A DNA stretch of 64,000 nt from NCBI GenBank assembly GCA_032622095.1, contig CP136065.1, forward strand, positions 67,731,675 to 67,795,674, read 5' to 3'. The notes below the pieces were generated by a model, which was given only the letters and a program-made list of their open reading frames with translations, did no database searches and was not told where the DNA came from. This document shows, in pieces, positions 1-12,832 of this stretch. How positions within the stretch are numbered: position 1 is the first letter of the stretch; each line of letters starts with the position of its first letter. Position numbers and translations under genes: made by a program. Source of the DNA: Siphonodentalium dalli. Taxonomy: Eukaryota; Mollusca; Scaphopoda; Gadilida; Siphonodentaliidae.

Positions 1-980
1 ACTGGCTATTATTTTAACACTAATAGGGAAGATTAAAATTATTCCCGGTTAAAGTTACAATACCCGGTTATTGTGGTAAGTGGGAGTGGGGTAGTTTAGA
101 TAACGCACAAAGTCAGCTCACAATAGAAAATATGGCGGCTGTGGTCTGAACCAAGGATAATTGCTTTTGATAATTACGTCTGAAACACACTACGCCCCCC
201 AACGCTGGCAGTGTTAGTCCTGGTTTCTGGGTGTCAGTCGATAGGACTGGCCCAGGTTTCCATCGAACCAGGGATGACCAGTAATGGCCCCGGACATGTG
301 TGTCCCGTCATTGTTTTTGCGACCCTCGTTTCTGGTTATGTGCGCACAATCAATATTGAATAGACTGGTTCCTAGTCAAAAGCTGCACAAACCTGAACAC
401 GTGGTAACCTGACCACGCAACAGCAATGGGATCTCACACTCACAATCAGTGACAGTTGAGCCTCGAACTAACGAGTTATATTTTTCGGCGGTGTCGTTTT
501 TGCCGTTTGACGTGGCATTCTGATGCTTTTATCCGCTCTCCCATGCAGTACGCCATTGTTATTATTCATGTAATGTATAGTCTCTTTTAGATCAATCAGC
601 GTTAGTACCACGTCTGATTGCTGAATATATCACAGTGATTGTTTCGTTTCTCGTTGCTCGCATAGTATAACATACTATGGTAAATTGCCATAATGTTAAT
701 TATGGGCTATATGTGGCAAAACTATAGTTGAGTGCCGACACATAATATCTTCAGCATAACACATGTAGTAACAGTACAACCACGAAACAGTTGAATTTGT
801 CTTCGCATGTGCAACTTCTGGAACCTCTCATACCCCCCTGCGTATATTCAACTAATTCGATGTGGCTTCAGACGACTTGACTGTTCATAGCTGAGTGTGG
901 TAGAGCTAATGTCAGGCAGACGAACCATTCAAAAGCTACCACTTGCAAGTGTAGATGCCATATGAGATATGGCGCGAGAG
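1..980. other. Non-coding stretch, nothing recognised
   Basis: No convincing coding exon, RNA gene or element ends were seen. The equivalent sequence in copy 2 (29429-30405) is nearly identical, which reflects the recent duplication rather than demonstrable function. Confidence 0.5.
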
Positions 981-982
981 AT

Positions 983-1048
983 AGAGGGGGAGAGAGAGAG
1001 AGAGTGATGGAGAGAGAGAGAGGGAGAGAGAGAGAGAGGGGGAGAGAG

Positions 1049-1093
<45 letters not shown>
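983..1093. repeat. Compound GA/TA microsatellite
   Basis: A purine run of GA units interrupted by G runs passes directly into a run of TA dinucleotides. The array is about 16 bp shorter in copy 2 (30407-30505), a normal length difference for a microsatellite. Open frames across it are artefacts of the repeat. Confidence 0.95.
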
Positions 1094-1097
<4 letters not shown>

Positions 1098-1099
1098 CG

Positions 1100-2640
1100 G
1101 TATATATATGGACGGTATTATTCAAGAAAATGTAGTGCATTTATTTCACTGTGTGTTTAAAGAACAATTTATAGTCTCGGTGGCAATAGATGTGGACGTT
1201 GGTGAACGTGACCTTTATGATCATATAGCTTTATATTATATAACTTTAGAATATAGTAGTTAAGATGTCTCATGCAGGACAATGGTTTTGAATGGTGATG
1301 TTACCAATAAATCACTTGGTGTACCCAACGTAGGTTAAACTGAATGCAAGATCTCATCAAAGTAACATTCCTCTATATGTTCTTCGCGTTGAACATTTCA
1401 CCCTTGTGTTGATGGCATTGCACTTTCTTGAACCATACCGACCACCACCCAGCGTGAGTATGACATATTATCGGTAATTATCAAATGCATCGTCCTGAAG
1501 ACTACATCCCAGTCTGGTGGGGCTTATATAGTAGTAGCCAATGACACACGTCTGGTTCGTTGATTAAGAACGGCTTCCAAGCGGATTGAAAGATACAATC
1601 TTAGCATACAAGGAAAGCAAAGCCACATGAGATCATGTCTGAATCTAAAACATACACAAAGAAGGGGCGGTCATGGTCCAATTTCATTTCCACTATCATG
1701 ACACATGCCCACAAACTAGCACCGCATGTATTGTTATTATCTGCTTGGATCTGTACGGTGAGGCGATTGATGGACGCCACCAGGACTGTTCTTATGATCA
1801 TGGTCAAGAAGTGTGGGTATATTATGCATTATGGTCTTCTACGCCTTAGCAGAAAGGCATCCGTCAAATGTTAGGCTTTCAACATTCGAAGCCATATACA
1901 GAAGTTGTCCGGCTACGTCAGTACGTGAATATGTGAATTTGTGAACCATATATTGAGAAGTGGCTGGATGGGAAGATCACCAGATGTACAGTTTGTTATC
2001 CACATTAGATAACCAAATCTGAAAAATACGCAGATAGAGAGATCCTTCTGAAAGCTAGTATACGCATCGACCGCACACCTTTGTATTTTATCACGCAAGA
2101 TGACGCTCAGATCCCATATGTAGCATCTGAATTATACCATAAGCTACCACGAATGAAGCTCGCCAAGAATAAGGATAAGAATTCTCAGCTTTCGAGACAA
2201 ACACATGAGCTTGACACCGGCATATGTGTTGTTTGAAACATTCCGATTAGTGGGACCCTTCTACCAAGAAGTGTAGAAAACTGTTTTGGAGTGAGCGAGA
2301 TAGATTAATGTGACGATACGAATGCTGATCCAGATAATGCTGAATGTGGCAAATCAGAATAAGCTCAGGTACTGTTGTTTTTATTCTTGGAAGTCATAAT
2401 ATGACTATTCGGCGCAACCATATACGGTTACGGCCATTATGGGCGCTTAGTGGAGAATGGATTTCTAAATGCCACATCGCGATTATTGTGGGTTTTCATC
2501 CTTCCAGAAGGCGACGACCTATGTTGGAACTAATAGATGGCTTATGTACCGTTTCGTCCAATGCATACATATTGATATTATGACAAAAAGTTTCCTTCAT
2601 CAGATGCAAGGTAATTACTTCACCTCAGTATTTACAACTT
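1100..2640. other. Non-coding stretch, nothing recognised
   Basis: Short open frames on both strands lack splice context and protein-like composition. Copy 2 (about 30512-32052) is nearly identical. I see no element termini. Confidence 0.45.
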
Positions 2641-2649
2641 AACTGCCAG

Positions 2650-3010
2650 CATGTGTGGAGTTTTCTCGGCAATAATGTCCAGTGATGTGAACATGAGGGA
2701 ATTTCGGTGATTTTTCAAAATTGGTCGGCCATTGTGGGCGCCATTTTGGATTTGGGGGACTTTTATTTGGATGCAATATAAGGACAGTTATTCGACTAAG
2801 TGTTCCCAACGCACAATAGTAAGCAGGTGTGGAGTTGTCGTGACAATAACTTTCACTGATGTTAAAATCAGCGATTTTCGGCGATTTTTCTATTCCTGGT
2901 GGCCATTTTGGCCGCCATCTTGGATTTGGGTGAATATTCCTCAACTCAGGTATAAGAGGAATCCTAGCCCGAGTATATCCTGCACACATATAAAATCATG
3001 GCTGGAGTAA
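2650..3010 (+). repeat. Two-unit tandem repeat with CCATTTTGGATTTGGG motif
   Basis: Two units of roughly 177 bp each begin near a GTGTGGAGTT motif (2652 and 2829) and each contain a variant of CCATTTTGGATTTGGG. A related GCGGCCATCTTGGATTT recurs at about 3276. The same arrangement is in copy 2 at about 32060-32420. The open frames here on both strands follow the repeat and are not taken as genes. Confidence 0.65.
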
Positions 3011-3576
3011 TAATAGCAATAACACTCATTGATTCGAAACAGACATTGCGTTATTAGCGTCGTTTTGGCTTTGACCGGATTATACCGGAATTTGGGAAAA
3101 CGTGATATCGGACAACAATATCCGTCAAGGAATGTATATTATGGTCCCCGTGTGTTCAACAATGACTCTTCTAGACGATAAATGTATAAAATCGCATCAA
3201 GGTGCCAATATTTTCCCACAGAGACAAACGAAAGGTGGTTAAATGTCCGAAAAATAGCAATTTTTCACATTTCGGCGGCCATCTTGGATTTTTGCCTAAT
3301 TTGTAAGGGTTGTATATTACCATAACGAATCGAACGGAAAACAAGACCGCATGTGACATCATCTTTACTATAACGGCGATCAAAGAGACATGGTGCATAT
3401 AAAAAAAATGGCCGCCATGATGGACGCCATCTTGTCTGGAGTCTCTGCGGCCACTTTTTTTTCTTGTTAACAAGTGAAAAAAATTAGAGGAGACCGTAAG
3501 GAAGAAATTAGTGGGGTGAAGTTAAGTCCTGGGGGGGGGGGGGGGTGCAGAGGTCTACCAATATCTCCTGGACTAT

Positions 3577-3716
3577 AAGGATTAACTGTTATGTGGACTG
3601 TTTTTATGGAGATGTAACCGTGAGGTAAGTGGTCATAACTTGTATGTAGAACCCTTCGACCACTTACCTCACGGTTACATCTCAATAAAAGCAGTCCACA
3701 TGACAGTTAAACCTTA
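3577..3716. repeat. Hairpin-forming inverted repeat
   Basis: Two arms of about 58 bp (3577-3634 and 3658-3716) are inverted copies with a ~23-bp loop; both contain the GTGAGGTAAGTGGTC core. It is preceded by a poly-G run whose length differs between the copies. The likely origin is a small palindromic MITE. Confidence 0.85.
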
Positions 3717-3719
3717 TAT

Positions 3720-5990
3720 TTATATACATTTAGCGAAAAAGCCACTTTTGTAAATGTATTTAAATCGAAAAGTGTATCGTGACAAAACGAGCCCAAAATA
3801 TCCCATAGCACCCTTGGCAAAAGTTAACAGGAACAATTTATCTTTATATTGAAACCCGATGATGTATTAAGTCAATCCTGCGCGAGTCCAAATGCGCCCA
3901 AAACATTGCGCGTTCTATCTTTCCGAAACTGATGACGTGTCGATGTAATTATGAGGCTGCAGTTATGAGCTGTTGCGCGTTCACCGAGAACTAATTGCAA
4001 CTAGCCACGTGGGCGCCGACCAATCGGAATGCTGGATTTAGTGATGATCACACTTAGTATGTAAATATATATACATATATGTACAATAGCGGGGAACGAT
4101 AGTGGCTATAATATTGTACTCAATTTACTCATGCCACAGCCATGATACCATATAATATTTATATATCTCAACCACTCTGGGTGAAGGCACGCCCATTCCC
4201 ATTTTGCCAGTCACATCGAATAATGCAGAAGAACATCAGTTATATGTACCCCCGGATATATTTTGAAATGGGGAGTTTTTGCCCAGCCAAGGTGGGGTAT
4301 TCAGTGTCTCAAATGCATCAAAGGCACACTTCAGAGTTAATGACAATCTCCGACATTGTGCCAGAATATTAACGTAAACATGCATATAAAATGCATCTGT
4401 ACCAGTAAATACATGTATACCACAGCTAACTACATGATAAGTAATAACTTTAGCTACCGAATTGTGCTTGTAAATATCATGCAATTATCTCGCTGGAATT
4501 AACCATATAGGTATTTGAATGCAAATGTCAGTAACACCTATCATGTGCAACTACACAAATTTAATTGCTTATGTCGTTAGCTTTGGTGAAGATGCATTGT
4601 ATATACATGTTTCCGTTCATATTCTGGCAACATATCGTTTTCTACGACGATATTCCTGCACACAAACCCATGTAAACTTGCGATGGTATGAACACACCCT
4701 AAACAATTGAGCAATTTCTCATTAACCATACAACGCGGGTGCTCGCGGGCAGCAAACGCACTCGTGTTTGGCACGATGCCAACATTGTTAATTGCAATTG
4801 ACCAACCAATGTAAATTCCCAAATAAAGTTTCTCTTCAATTGCATATGCGTGATTGACATGTGTTTATTCCCAATACATACATGTTAGTGTTGATCGCAA
4901 GAAATGTATCAAATTTATGGAAATATATTTATGATTTATGCAAACTATGCATTTTTGACTAATAATGGGATTAATTTAGCAAGAAATCACTCTTGTTTCG
5001 ATTAGGGTTATGAAGTTATAACCGAAAAGTTATTATGTGACATCTATGATATTAAGTGATCAAACACATGTTATCATTAATTTTAATGGCTTTTACAAAT
5101 CCCCCAGGTTGCAACCGCTGCATACCTTCGCCAGATACCTGTATTACTGTACTGGATTGCTACGAGATCCACGGAGTGTTGAAGTGTTGACAAATATTTT
5201 CGAAATTTTAAGTTTCAGCTTTCTGATATTACTCTTATTGGTAGGATCATGGTGTACACCAACTATACGAATGTAGTGTTTCTGAATACCAAATTTGCAC
5301 CAATCGCGGGGTTGATGATTTAGTAAATCATCAATACCACTCGTAGTGTAAATTTGGTGTTGATGGCTGTTGTTTGTTGAGACCCAAACACCGTGTAAAA
5401 TATTGTATTTATTATGATTAAATGCGTCTTTCTGGGACATAAAATGCTTGTATGAATGTAGTTCAAATAATTATCGACCTATTTCGATACCGGAAAACAG
5501 TTCAAAAGTCAATATTATTAGGCGTATTTTGGAGAGCAAACCACCATTTTGCTTTATCTGACATATAATGCGCGTGTTGTGGTTTGCGTTGTAATTAGAA
5601 ACTCTCCGTTGTGTGCGTTGATGTAACAAATACATCCCAGCCATCTGAACGCCTTAATGGTACTACCACTCTTTAAACACACAACGGACCCAACACAACG
5701 CACAATGGATCCAACACACAACGGAACCAAACACGACTAAACACTTCCTGTGACGAATGTGGCGGAATCATCATAGTATGGTAGTAATGAGAACAATATA
5801 TCGTTCATGAAACAATTATATTTATTTATGAAACGTTCAAAACATGGCTATGACAAACAAGTGTGGACCAGCCACGCGTCAATGAACATGAAGGATACTA
5901 AATATACATGCATCAGGCCAGAGGCACATTTCCATAGCTATATCTTAAAGTACGTATTAAATATAGGCAGGCAGATCCTGAATTAAACTA
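3720..5990. other. Non-coding stretch downstream of gene A
   Basis: No coding exon is supported. Small palindromes are present, for example around 5287-5362, and a short repeat of ACACAACGGA type lies near 5690-5730. It continues past the candidate poly(A) signal of gene A. Confidence 0.45.
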
Positions 5991-5997
5991 TTGTAGT

Positions 5998-6003
5998 TTT
6001 ATT
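5998..6003 (-). terminator. Candidate poly(A) signal of gene A copy 1
   Basis: AATAAA on the minus strand lies about 560 bp beyond the stop codon of gene A. A second AATAAA is at 5821-5826. Either could be the mRNA end; the sequence alone does not decide. Confidence 0.4.
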
Positions 6004-6566
6004 AACTACTATGGTTGAATTTTCCAGTTATTAATTCACAATTTCATTGACACTCTGGAATCGCGCACCCCAGGGCGCAGCAAATTTGCATTCTTATCCC
6101 AAAATTTACTCGACTCGGAGGTCGTGTGAAATTGCCTATGTTTGTTCGAAAGGAGCGACTTAGAACATAACTACAATAGTTGAAATCAGGATGTGCCTGA
6201 CCTGTTACATCTAAACTAACCTCATACCAAATCTACCGTTAATCACTATTGTCAGGCTTATATTGGTGACATATGAGACGCTTCTGATTATCGACCGTAG
6301 ATTAGTTTTGAAGTTGCGTAAACTATCAGCCATTGAAGCCAACATAAAGAAAAACCTTATCCAGAACTCATTCGCAAGTCGAATCACTAAAACGCGTAAG
6401 ACATATGTGTATGATCTACAATGATTATTAGTTTTCGATTATTTCGAAAACTAACTGAGTTTCCCCAAACCTAATATAGATGTTAAAGTATTACCACTCA
6501 ATGACCTAGTACTACAATCATCTCACTACACGACAAATGCGGTATGAATCACAATGTACATGGGAA

Positions 6567-9500
6567 CTAATCTTCTCGCCAGAATCTTCTCATTTGAAAG
6601 GAGGCGGGTCTAACCATATTGGCGGTTCCGATGGTCTGGACGGGAACATATCTTGTCCGGGTTGGGACGAATTTCTGCTGTACGGTGGTTGCGAATCGTG
6701 TGGATGCGACGGGTACTCTGTTGACAACGTTCACCTGTTGTTGAGTCCGGACTGGTATGTGCTGTACCTGCCGATAATTCTGGATGACGTTCACTGGGAC
6801 ATGTCTTACGACGGGCACAGTTGCTGGGCGAGCAACCCGGAAGCGCCTTATTGTGGGAATTAGTCTTGTTCTTCGAATTGTGGCGGGTCTAACGACATTG
6901 GCGGTGCTGACAGTCTGGACGGGAACTTGTCGAACGAGGTTAACGCTGTTAAGTGTAGTAACTGGTCGAGCGAATCTTGTAGCCATGACTGGAATTCTTA
7001 CTAATGGCCCAGCAACATGCCTGACCTGGTTCCCAACGACTGAACCACCGAATAAGGCTGGCCCAGCGACATGACCAACCTGGTTCCCAACGACTGAACC
7101 ACCGAATAAGGCTGGCCCAGCGACATGACCAAACTGGTTTCCAACGACTGCACCACTGAATGACTCAGGGGTACCGAATTGGCTGAACTGGTTCCCAACT
7201 GCCGCACCACCGAATAAGGCTGGCCCAGCGACATGACCAACCTGGTTTCCAACGACTGCACCACTGAATGACTCAGGGGTACCGAATTGGCTGAACTGGT
7301 TCCCAACTGCTGCACCACTGAATGATGCTGGCCCAGCGAAATCACTGAACTGGTCTCCAACGATTGCACCACCGACTGAAGCAGGGGCACCGAATTGTTG
7401 ACCAAACGCGTCAGGGCCATCGAATGCGAATTGACTGCCGATGGATGACTGACTATCTGGGTTGATGCTGAGCTCGGGGCCGGTAAGGACATTTGTCGAC
7501 GGCATGGCGTTTTGAAGATCAAAGCTGGGTCCTCCCGTGTTCACATTCCCAGCGGATATATGTTGGACTACAACTGACGAGGTATCGGCATGACATTCTG
7601 CAAATATATATGTACATTGTCAATGTATAGAAAAGAGTTAATATGCAGAGCAAAGGCAAACAGGGCAATTAACAACACTAATTTGAGGCTAAGAAAGATA
7701 TCAATTGTTCACAATAACATTTTCATTTAAGTGAGTTATACAAAACATGTTGTTGATCTTTATTTTTGCATGTTATTTGCTTATTATAGTAGGCGGCGTA
7801 TTACACACACCAGGGTTGCTATTCACCAGCTGGGTTTATAATATAGTCCAGGTAGTTTTACGAGGCGACGCTCGATGCGAAGCTGTCGGTGGACATATCG
7901 ATGGGAAGAGATCGCGCGCCATTTAGGATTATCCAATCAAGGTGATTGGCGTCAATCATAGATTTACCACCGGTCACATAAACATGCTGCGTGTAACAGT
8001 ACACGTTTGTACACATTTCAACAATGAGCAACCGAGGAAAAGGACGTGGGGCAAAATATACCACCGACGACATGAGGGGGTCTACAAAAAAAATCCGTAT
8101 ATAGGACCGGGGTGTGTGGGTGGTCCAGAGGCCGAAACAATCGTGCTTGTAATATTTTTCCAAAATGGGTTTTTTTTCAAACAATTTACAAGTACTGACC
8201 ATGTAATGTTGTTTGTAAGCATGTTAGTATCATGTTGGTTGGCATATGGCTATATAGACAGCTATAGTGACTATTTAGCCTCATATTTAGCAACATTCTG
8301 GATTTCACAGGATCCCGTCCCACTTCTCAGTGGAAAACCGTAATTTAGTAAAAAAATTAATGTATTACCCAGTTCTATTACCCGAATAAAAGTAATAAAA
8401 TAAAAAAACTGTATCACAAATACTACATGAACATGGTGAATACTCAATGATGACTAGATATCATTGACCCGATTGTTGCATAATGTGAAATTGAAAACGG
8501 TATCTCATAAATTTCTAATGTCTGAAATACTGTAATTCATTCCTTCTGGTTACTTCTCATCTTTTTAATGATTGCAAGTAATGTTAATTTGCAGCACTTA
8601 TCCAAATAAAACTGAAATGGTTATGATGAATGGCCGTTACTGTTTATTGTTCAGACAATCCCAACTGAAGGTGACGCTATTCTTCTTGAATTTACGAACT
8701 TCATCTTGAAGCTTAAATACTGCTCAACAAGACTAAACTATATGTACAATACTAATTGTATACTGTTATCGCTTACAAATAGATGAACTGAAATAATGTG
8801 ATGCATTCAGATGCTTTGAGAAATGACGTTCTTCAATGTTTTCAAAGTTCAAACTAAAATCAAGAATATAATCTGACTGCAGACTCTAGTGCACAAATAT
8901 ACATACAAATGGTGGAGTTATAATAATGCAAAATGTGTTTGCGGATGGAACCAAGTTGGTAGCTCTGGTATGCATCGACAGGCAAAACCTGTGATATGCA
9001 GTAATATTTGCATACATCCTTCCCGTATCAATCAGGTCTATCACCATACCAAACCATTTCAAAATTCGACAACCGACACTTCAACTTATATGGCAAAAAC
9101 TTTGTACGGATTGAATTTCATAAACAGGGCCCATGGATAACTCTGGTAGGCATTGATACTCACACTCCGTGATATTATGCATATTCGTTCCCCATTTCTG
9201 GTCCGTCACATGTCATAGAGCATCAAAATATGACAACCGACTCTTGAGTTATGATGCAAAATGTTTGTACGGACGAACGGCTCGAGACGTCAACTATATA
9301 CCGCCGACTAATATCGGGGGTATAATAACCATATATCTATGTGTATACCCAACCAAAACAATTCCCCTCCTCACCCACCCCGGTGGATAAGACTAAAGAG
9401 TTCTTTGATCGTGCACAACCAATTGTAGAACCCCTGACCTGTTTACCACTATTTACACTGGCCAGTGTTCTCTGTCAGACTAAACACGCTCGATATATTA

Positions 9501-11019
9501 AGGCTATAATGCGGTCTAGGGCAATTTGTGACATGCAGTGTACCTACACAATGCTTTATTATTGTTGTTAGATACTGGAAACACCAGGAAACACCTGGAA
9601 ATGCAGTTTATTTTTCGTTTTTCTGGCCTGTGCTTTATCGATTAAGGATGTTATTGCTTGAGTCTTAATTTTACACACTTTGTACCAAAAAAGGATAGTG
9701 GAATGGGATTGAAAGGCAGTTAACACAGTTATTGAAGAACGGCGTCCTCGGGGTCGGAAAAAAACTTTTTGGGCCCTATATGTGCAATTGATTTCCAGCC
9801 CCCCCCCCCCCCCCCCCCCCCACTGCCGACGAGCGTAACACTTGTTTGGGCATTGTGGAGAGAAGAATCAAAATATTAAAAAACAAAGAAACCGGCACCA
9901 TTCACCAGCGCCGGAAAAATGATGCATGGAAAGAAATTTCTTTGGAAATAGCAGGGAAATATCCAAACAGAACCAAAACACAAACAAAATTCTTCTTAGA
10001 CGTTATCTTCTTGGCTCTTCATTTTCACACTGCGCTAATTAAAAAACCTCATTAAAGGCACGTGAGGCCTTAGTTGTCGAAAATATTCATATTTGTTCTA
10101 ATCACCGTAAACAGGAAAACATTAAAACGCATACAGTTTCGTTCATATATACCATGACCATCACGTAAACAGCATATTATCATAAAGGCCTACTATATTT
10201 TACCTAAGCAAGAGCCTGATTGTGTTACAGAAGACAGCACAATGCTACTGGCTAATCATACACAAATGGCATAAACGCTCTTTATTAGTTCCATATCAGG
10301 AATTCACCAACAACGAACGCTCTTTATGTTTACCATCATAATATAAACAAACACCAGAAAAGTAACTTTTTATGCCTTTGTTTACATAACAATGGTCAAA
10401 CATTTGACAATAACATACTGTTTATGCGATATTTCTTTTTTGTATACGGACAAAGTCTGTCTACATTTTGATGTTCTTTCTGTTTGTGGCGGTTTTTGAC
10501 GGGTGGAAATATTTTCACAGGATACCCACCGCCAAGGCCAACCGTACCTTTAATATAATCATTCTGCAGATATATAAACGCAAGCATGAGTCTCCACACA
10601 ATTATACCCAAAAATTATACCGCTGTACATGCCGATTGTGGCCGGTGAGTGTTCATGAATTAGTCGTAAGACGGCGTCAATTGACAGGTGACAAATCTGA
10701 TAGATTGGATCAATCACACCATCGACAGCGTATGTCGTTTGCGCCAAAGCAAAGATATCTTTGCGTTCAGCCGCTACCATATAAACTACCTGGTTTATAA
10801 AAAAGTCTCGCTTGGTGAATAGCACCCCTGGCCTCTTGTAATATAGTCAGAAAGTCCAGACACAGTTTTTGGCTACTTTATCTTATACAATTGTGATTAT
10901 TACGCTCCAGTGATCAGAACAATTCGGACTATCCCCGAATAGATTCGAAGCTTGTACTCACGTTGATAATTTAAGGCTACCAAAACACAAGCTACTAACG
11001 TAGGGAAGAGTCGACACAT
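6567..11019 (-). CDS. Secreted repetitive protein (gene A), copy 1
   Basis: The coding parts join 11019-10962 (exon 2) with 7597-6567 (exon 3), giving 362 residues. Exon 2 follows a strong acceptor (polypyrimidine tract, TTTTCAG, exon from 11036) and starts MCRLFPTLVACVLVALNYQ, a clear signal peptide. It ends with one base before GTGAGT. Exon 3 starts after ATATATTTGCAG and restores the frame, giving a Gln then CHADTSS; cleavage after CHA is likely. Residues ~76-225 are 12-18-residue repeats of the type FSQFGTPESFSGAVVGNQ. Residues ~226-362 are basic and rich in Val, Arg, Thr, Pro and Gln, with motifs such as RYVPVQT and RHVPVNV. The predicted mature protein has no cysteine and one tryptophan. 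The composition recalls extracellular matrix, shell or byssal proteins, but no family is recognised. Intron 2 (7598-10961) holds the 3.0 kb insertion. Confidence 0.82.
8900..9340. repeat. Diverged tandem repeat inside the insertion
   Basis: Blocks with a GCAAAATGTTTGTACGG-like core recur about every 170-190 bp (near 8928, 9090 and 9257), together with a CCGACWCTTSARTTAT-like segment. The copies are strongly diverged and no gene is inferred. Confidence 0.5.
10052..10553 (+). mobile_element. TTAA-flanked MITE, copy a
   Basis: About 500 bp bounded by TTAA on both sides, with imperfect inverted ends AAAGGCACGTGAGGCCTT and AAAGGTACGGTTGGCCTT. Two further full-length copies lie at 43150-43651 (reverse) and 53092-53592. 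TTAA targets are known for piggyBac and Kolobok groups; the ends alone do not assign it. It is nested inside the 3.0 kb insertion, so it arrived with or after it. It has no coding capacity. Confidence 0.85.
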
Positions 11020-12448
11020 TGTGTTTCTTTTTAATTCTGAAAAGAGAAAAAACAGACATTTCAGTACACAAGCTACCAAATTTAAGAACAGCAGAGCGAT
11101 TATGTGTTTTACCGAGAAGCGATAATAACACATTTAACTGTTCGGTCAGTAAAATGATATTCGGCCACGGAAGGTAAATGTTAATTGAGTTGGTACCTAT
11201 GTGTGAAATGCATTTTTAATAAGGATATAAGGCCACGTTGTCGCATATCCCGAGGACATTATTATCCATTTGTGACAGTGGCTTTGGTAAGAAGATATCA
11301 TTACAGAATGGGTACAATCAATTAATTTGTTTCCAATTGTCTATGTTGTTTACATACCTAGTTTGTGTTGATTACACAATAGAATAGTAAGTATATTCTA
11401 CGTCTAATTGCGTTATATCTCTCTCAGAAATGATTATACCGGACATAACTTCAATGGCTATTTTGAAGTAATTAATTCGCATACATATTCGTATAACGTT
11501 AAGAAACAAACAGTACACATAAACCGCATATTCTTCGTCAACAAACGGGTATATTTCAGACAAATTTGCATCGAACTAAATGCAACACGCATGCGTAATT
11601 TGACCTGCATTCACAAGGGAGTTATCAACATGCCATATCTTGAGACAATCACATAGCAATTGCTAAAGTTAACATACCGGACATGAAAATTGTCAGCAAA
11701 TGATGTATCGAAAATAGGCACAACTCCATTAGAAATTATCGGACCGAATCCAAGTTCGAACTTGACCTGTATTTACGTTTGATTAACTCACATACATTTT
11801 GAATGAAATAAGTTTTGACCAGATTTATCACCCAGAAAAACAACATACAAATTATAAGTGCAAAAGAGACGTAACTGGTCTGAACGTCTTGTGTTTCGAA
11901 TTTTACCTGTTTTTTTAATGTGGTAAATCCACATACTAAATTTGAAACCGATCGTCTAATAATAAACTTGGGTTATCATCCGGTCAACTAAATAATCAGA
12001 AAATTCTAAGTCGAAAAGGGGCATAACTCCGACAGAAGTGACCGAAAAGGAACCGAATTCTAACTTCACCGGTGCTTTCTAAAATTATCTTATGAAGACC
12101 ACATACCAGTTGTCATAATATTATATAAATTAGTTTTCAACATATAACCCGGACACCAACCGTTACGGACGGTCGGAAACTGACGGACGGAAGGACAGCG
12201 CTCATTTTTACACAGGTAGTCAGTCTCCCGATAAATGTCCTCCTGGTACAATAGCATTGATAATATTTTCGTATGTGGAAAAGTCAAAACATACATATGT
12301 ATATCAAAATCATGTAAAAAAACAAATAACATCCACAAAGTTTATCCGGGATACAACGCACGGTATACATGTACGTTTATATATATATATATGTGTAAAA
12401 GCCAAGTGTTTGTCTGTGTGTTTATCTGTCACGAACTTGACGCGTATG

Positions 12449-12832
12449 GAGCTCCGTGATCCAGTGGTTAGCGCGTTGGACTTGTCTTCGCTGTCAACAC
12501 AGCGAGGCGAGTTCGTGACCGGCTGGTGGTCTATTGTGAGTTTCCATACAACAGTGGCTTGGCCGCTTCGAGCGATGTGCGATTGTACACTGTTTGAATA
12601 TCGCGCCAATTTGTGCAAGGTTTGAGCTTTGCACCACCCATGCGTTATAAGGGTACCTGATAATGAGCAGTGAAATATCATGTCAGTATGCTAGCCATAT
12701 GGTATCCTGGCATACTCCCGGTGAGCAGTAGATGCATGGTTACTGAATGTCCAGGCTCATCAGGGGAGCCCTGTAAAGCATTGAACGCTTTGGGCCTCGT
12801 GGGAAAGGCGCTTTACAAATGCTATTAATTTA
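12449..12832 (+). mobile_element. tRNA-derived SINE, copy 1
   Basis: The head resembles a tRNA gene: GATCCAGTGGTTAGCGCG matches a pol III A box, and GAGTTCGTGACC (12509-12520) resembles a B box at normal spacing. A ~300-bp body follows, ending GGCGCTTTACAAATGCTATT. It lies in intron 1 of gene A, on the strand opposite to the gene. The cloverleaf is not intact enough for a functional tRNA. The bivalve-type assignment is inference from general knowledge of molluscan SINEs. Confidence 0.8.

Larger units (their letters stand above)
7811..10830. mobile_element. 3.0 kb inverted-repeat-bounded insertion in intron 2 of gene A copy 1
   Basis: Copy 2 reads straight across this point, so this is a presence/absence insertion of 3017 bp net. 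The ends are inverted: CAGGGTTGCTATTCACC on the left, and CAGGGGTGCTATTCACC as the reverse complement on the right. A weaker match continues inward through a CCAGGTAGTTT motif. No target duplication is seen; the empty site keeps only CAG, the same three bases as the element end. Possible coding remnants on the minus strand lie near both ends (10559-10825, 7858-8202), but no transposase motif is recognised. It contains a nested TTAA MITE, a tandem repeat and a poly-C run (9799-9821). The superfamily is undetermined. Confidence 0.75.

Noticed and set aside
868-1140. 90-codon frame of alternating Ser/Leu and Ile/Tyr
   Set aside because: Translation of the GA/TA microsatellite.
6537-7074. Plus-strand open frames over gene A exon 3 (and 35954-36491)
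   Set aside because: Antisense shadows of the repetitive, stop-poor gene A coding sequence.
7001-7522. Second minus-strand frame, 173 codons, in gene A exon 3 (and 36418-36939)
   Set aside because: Frame-shifted reading of the 54-bp repeats; it does not join in phase with the signal-peptide exon.
12449-12530. tRNA gene
   Set aside because: A and B boxes are recognisable, but the acceptor stem and anticodon arm do not close; it is the head of a SINE.
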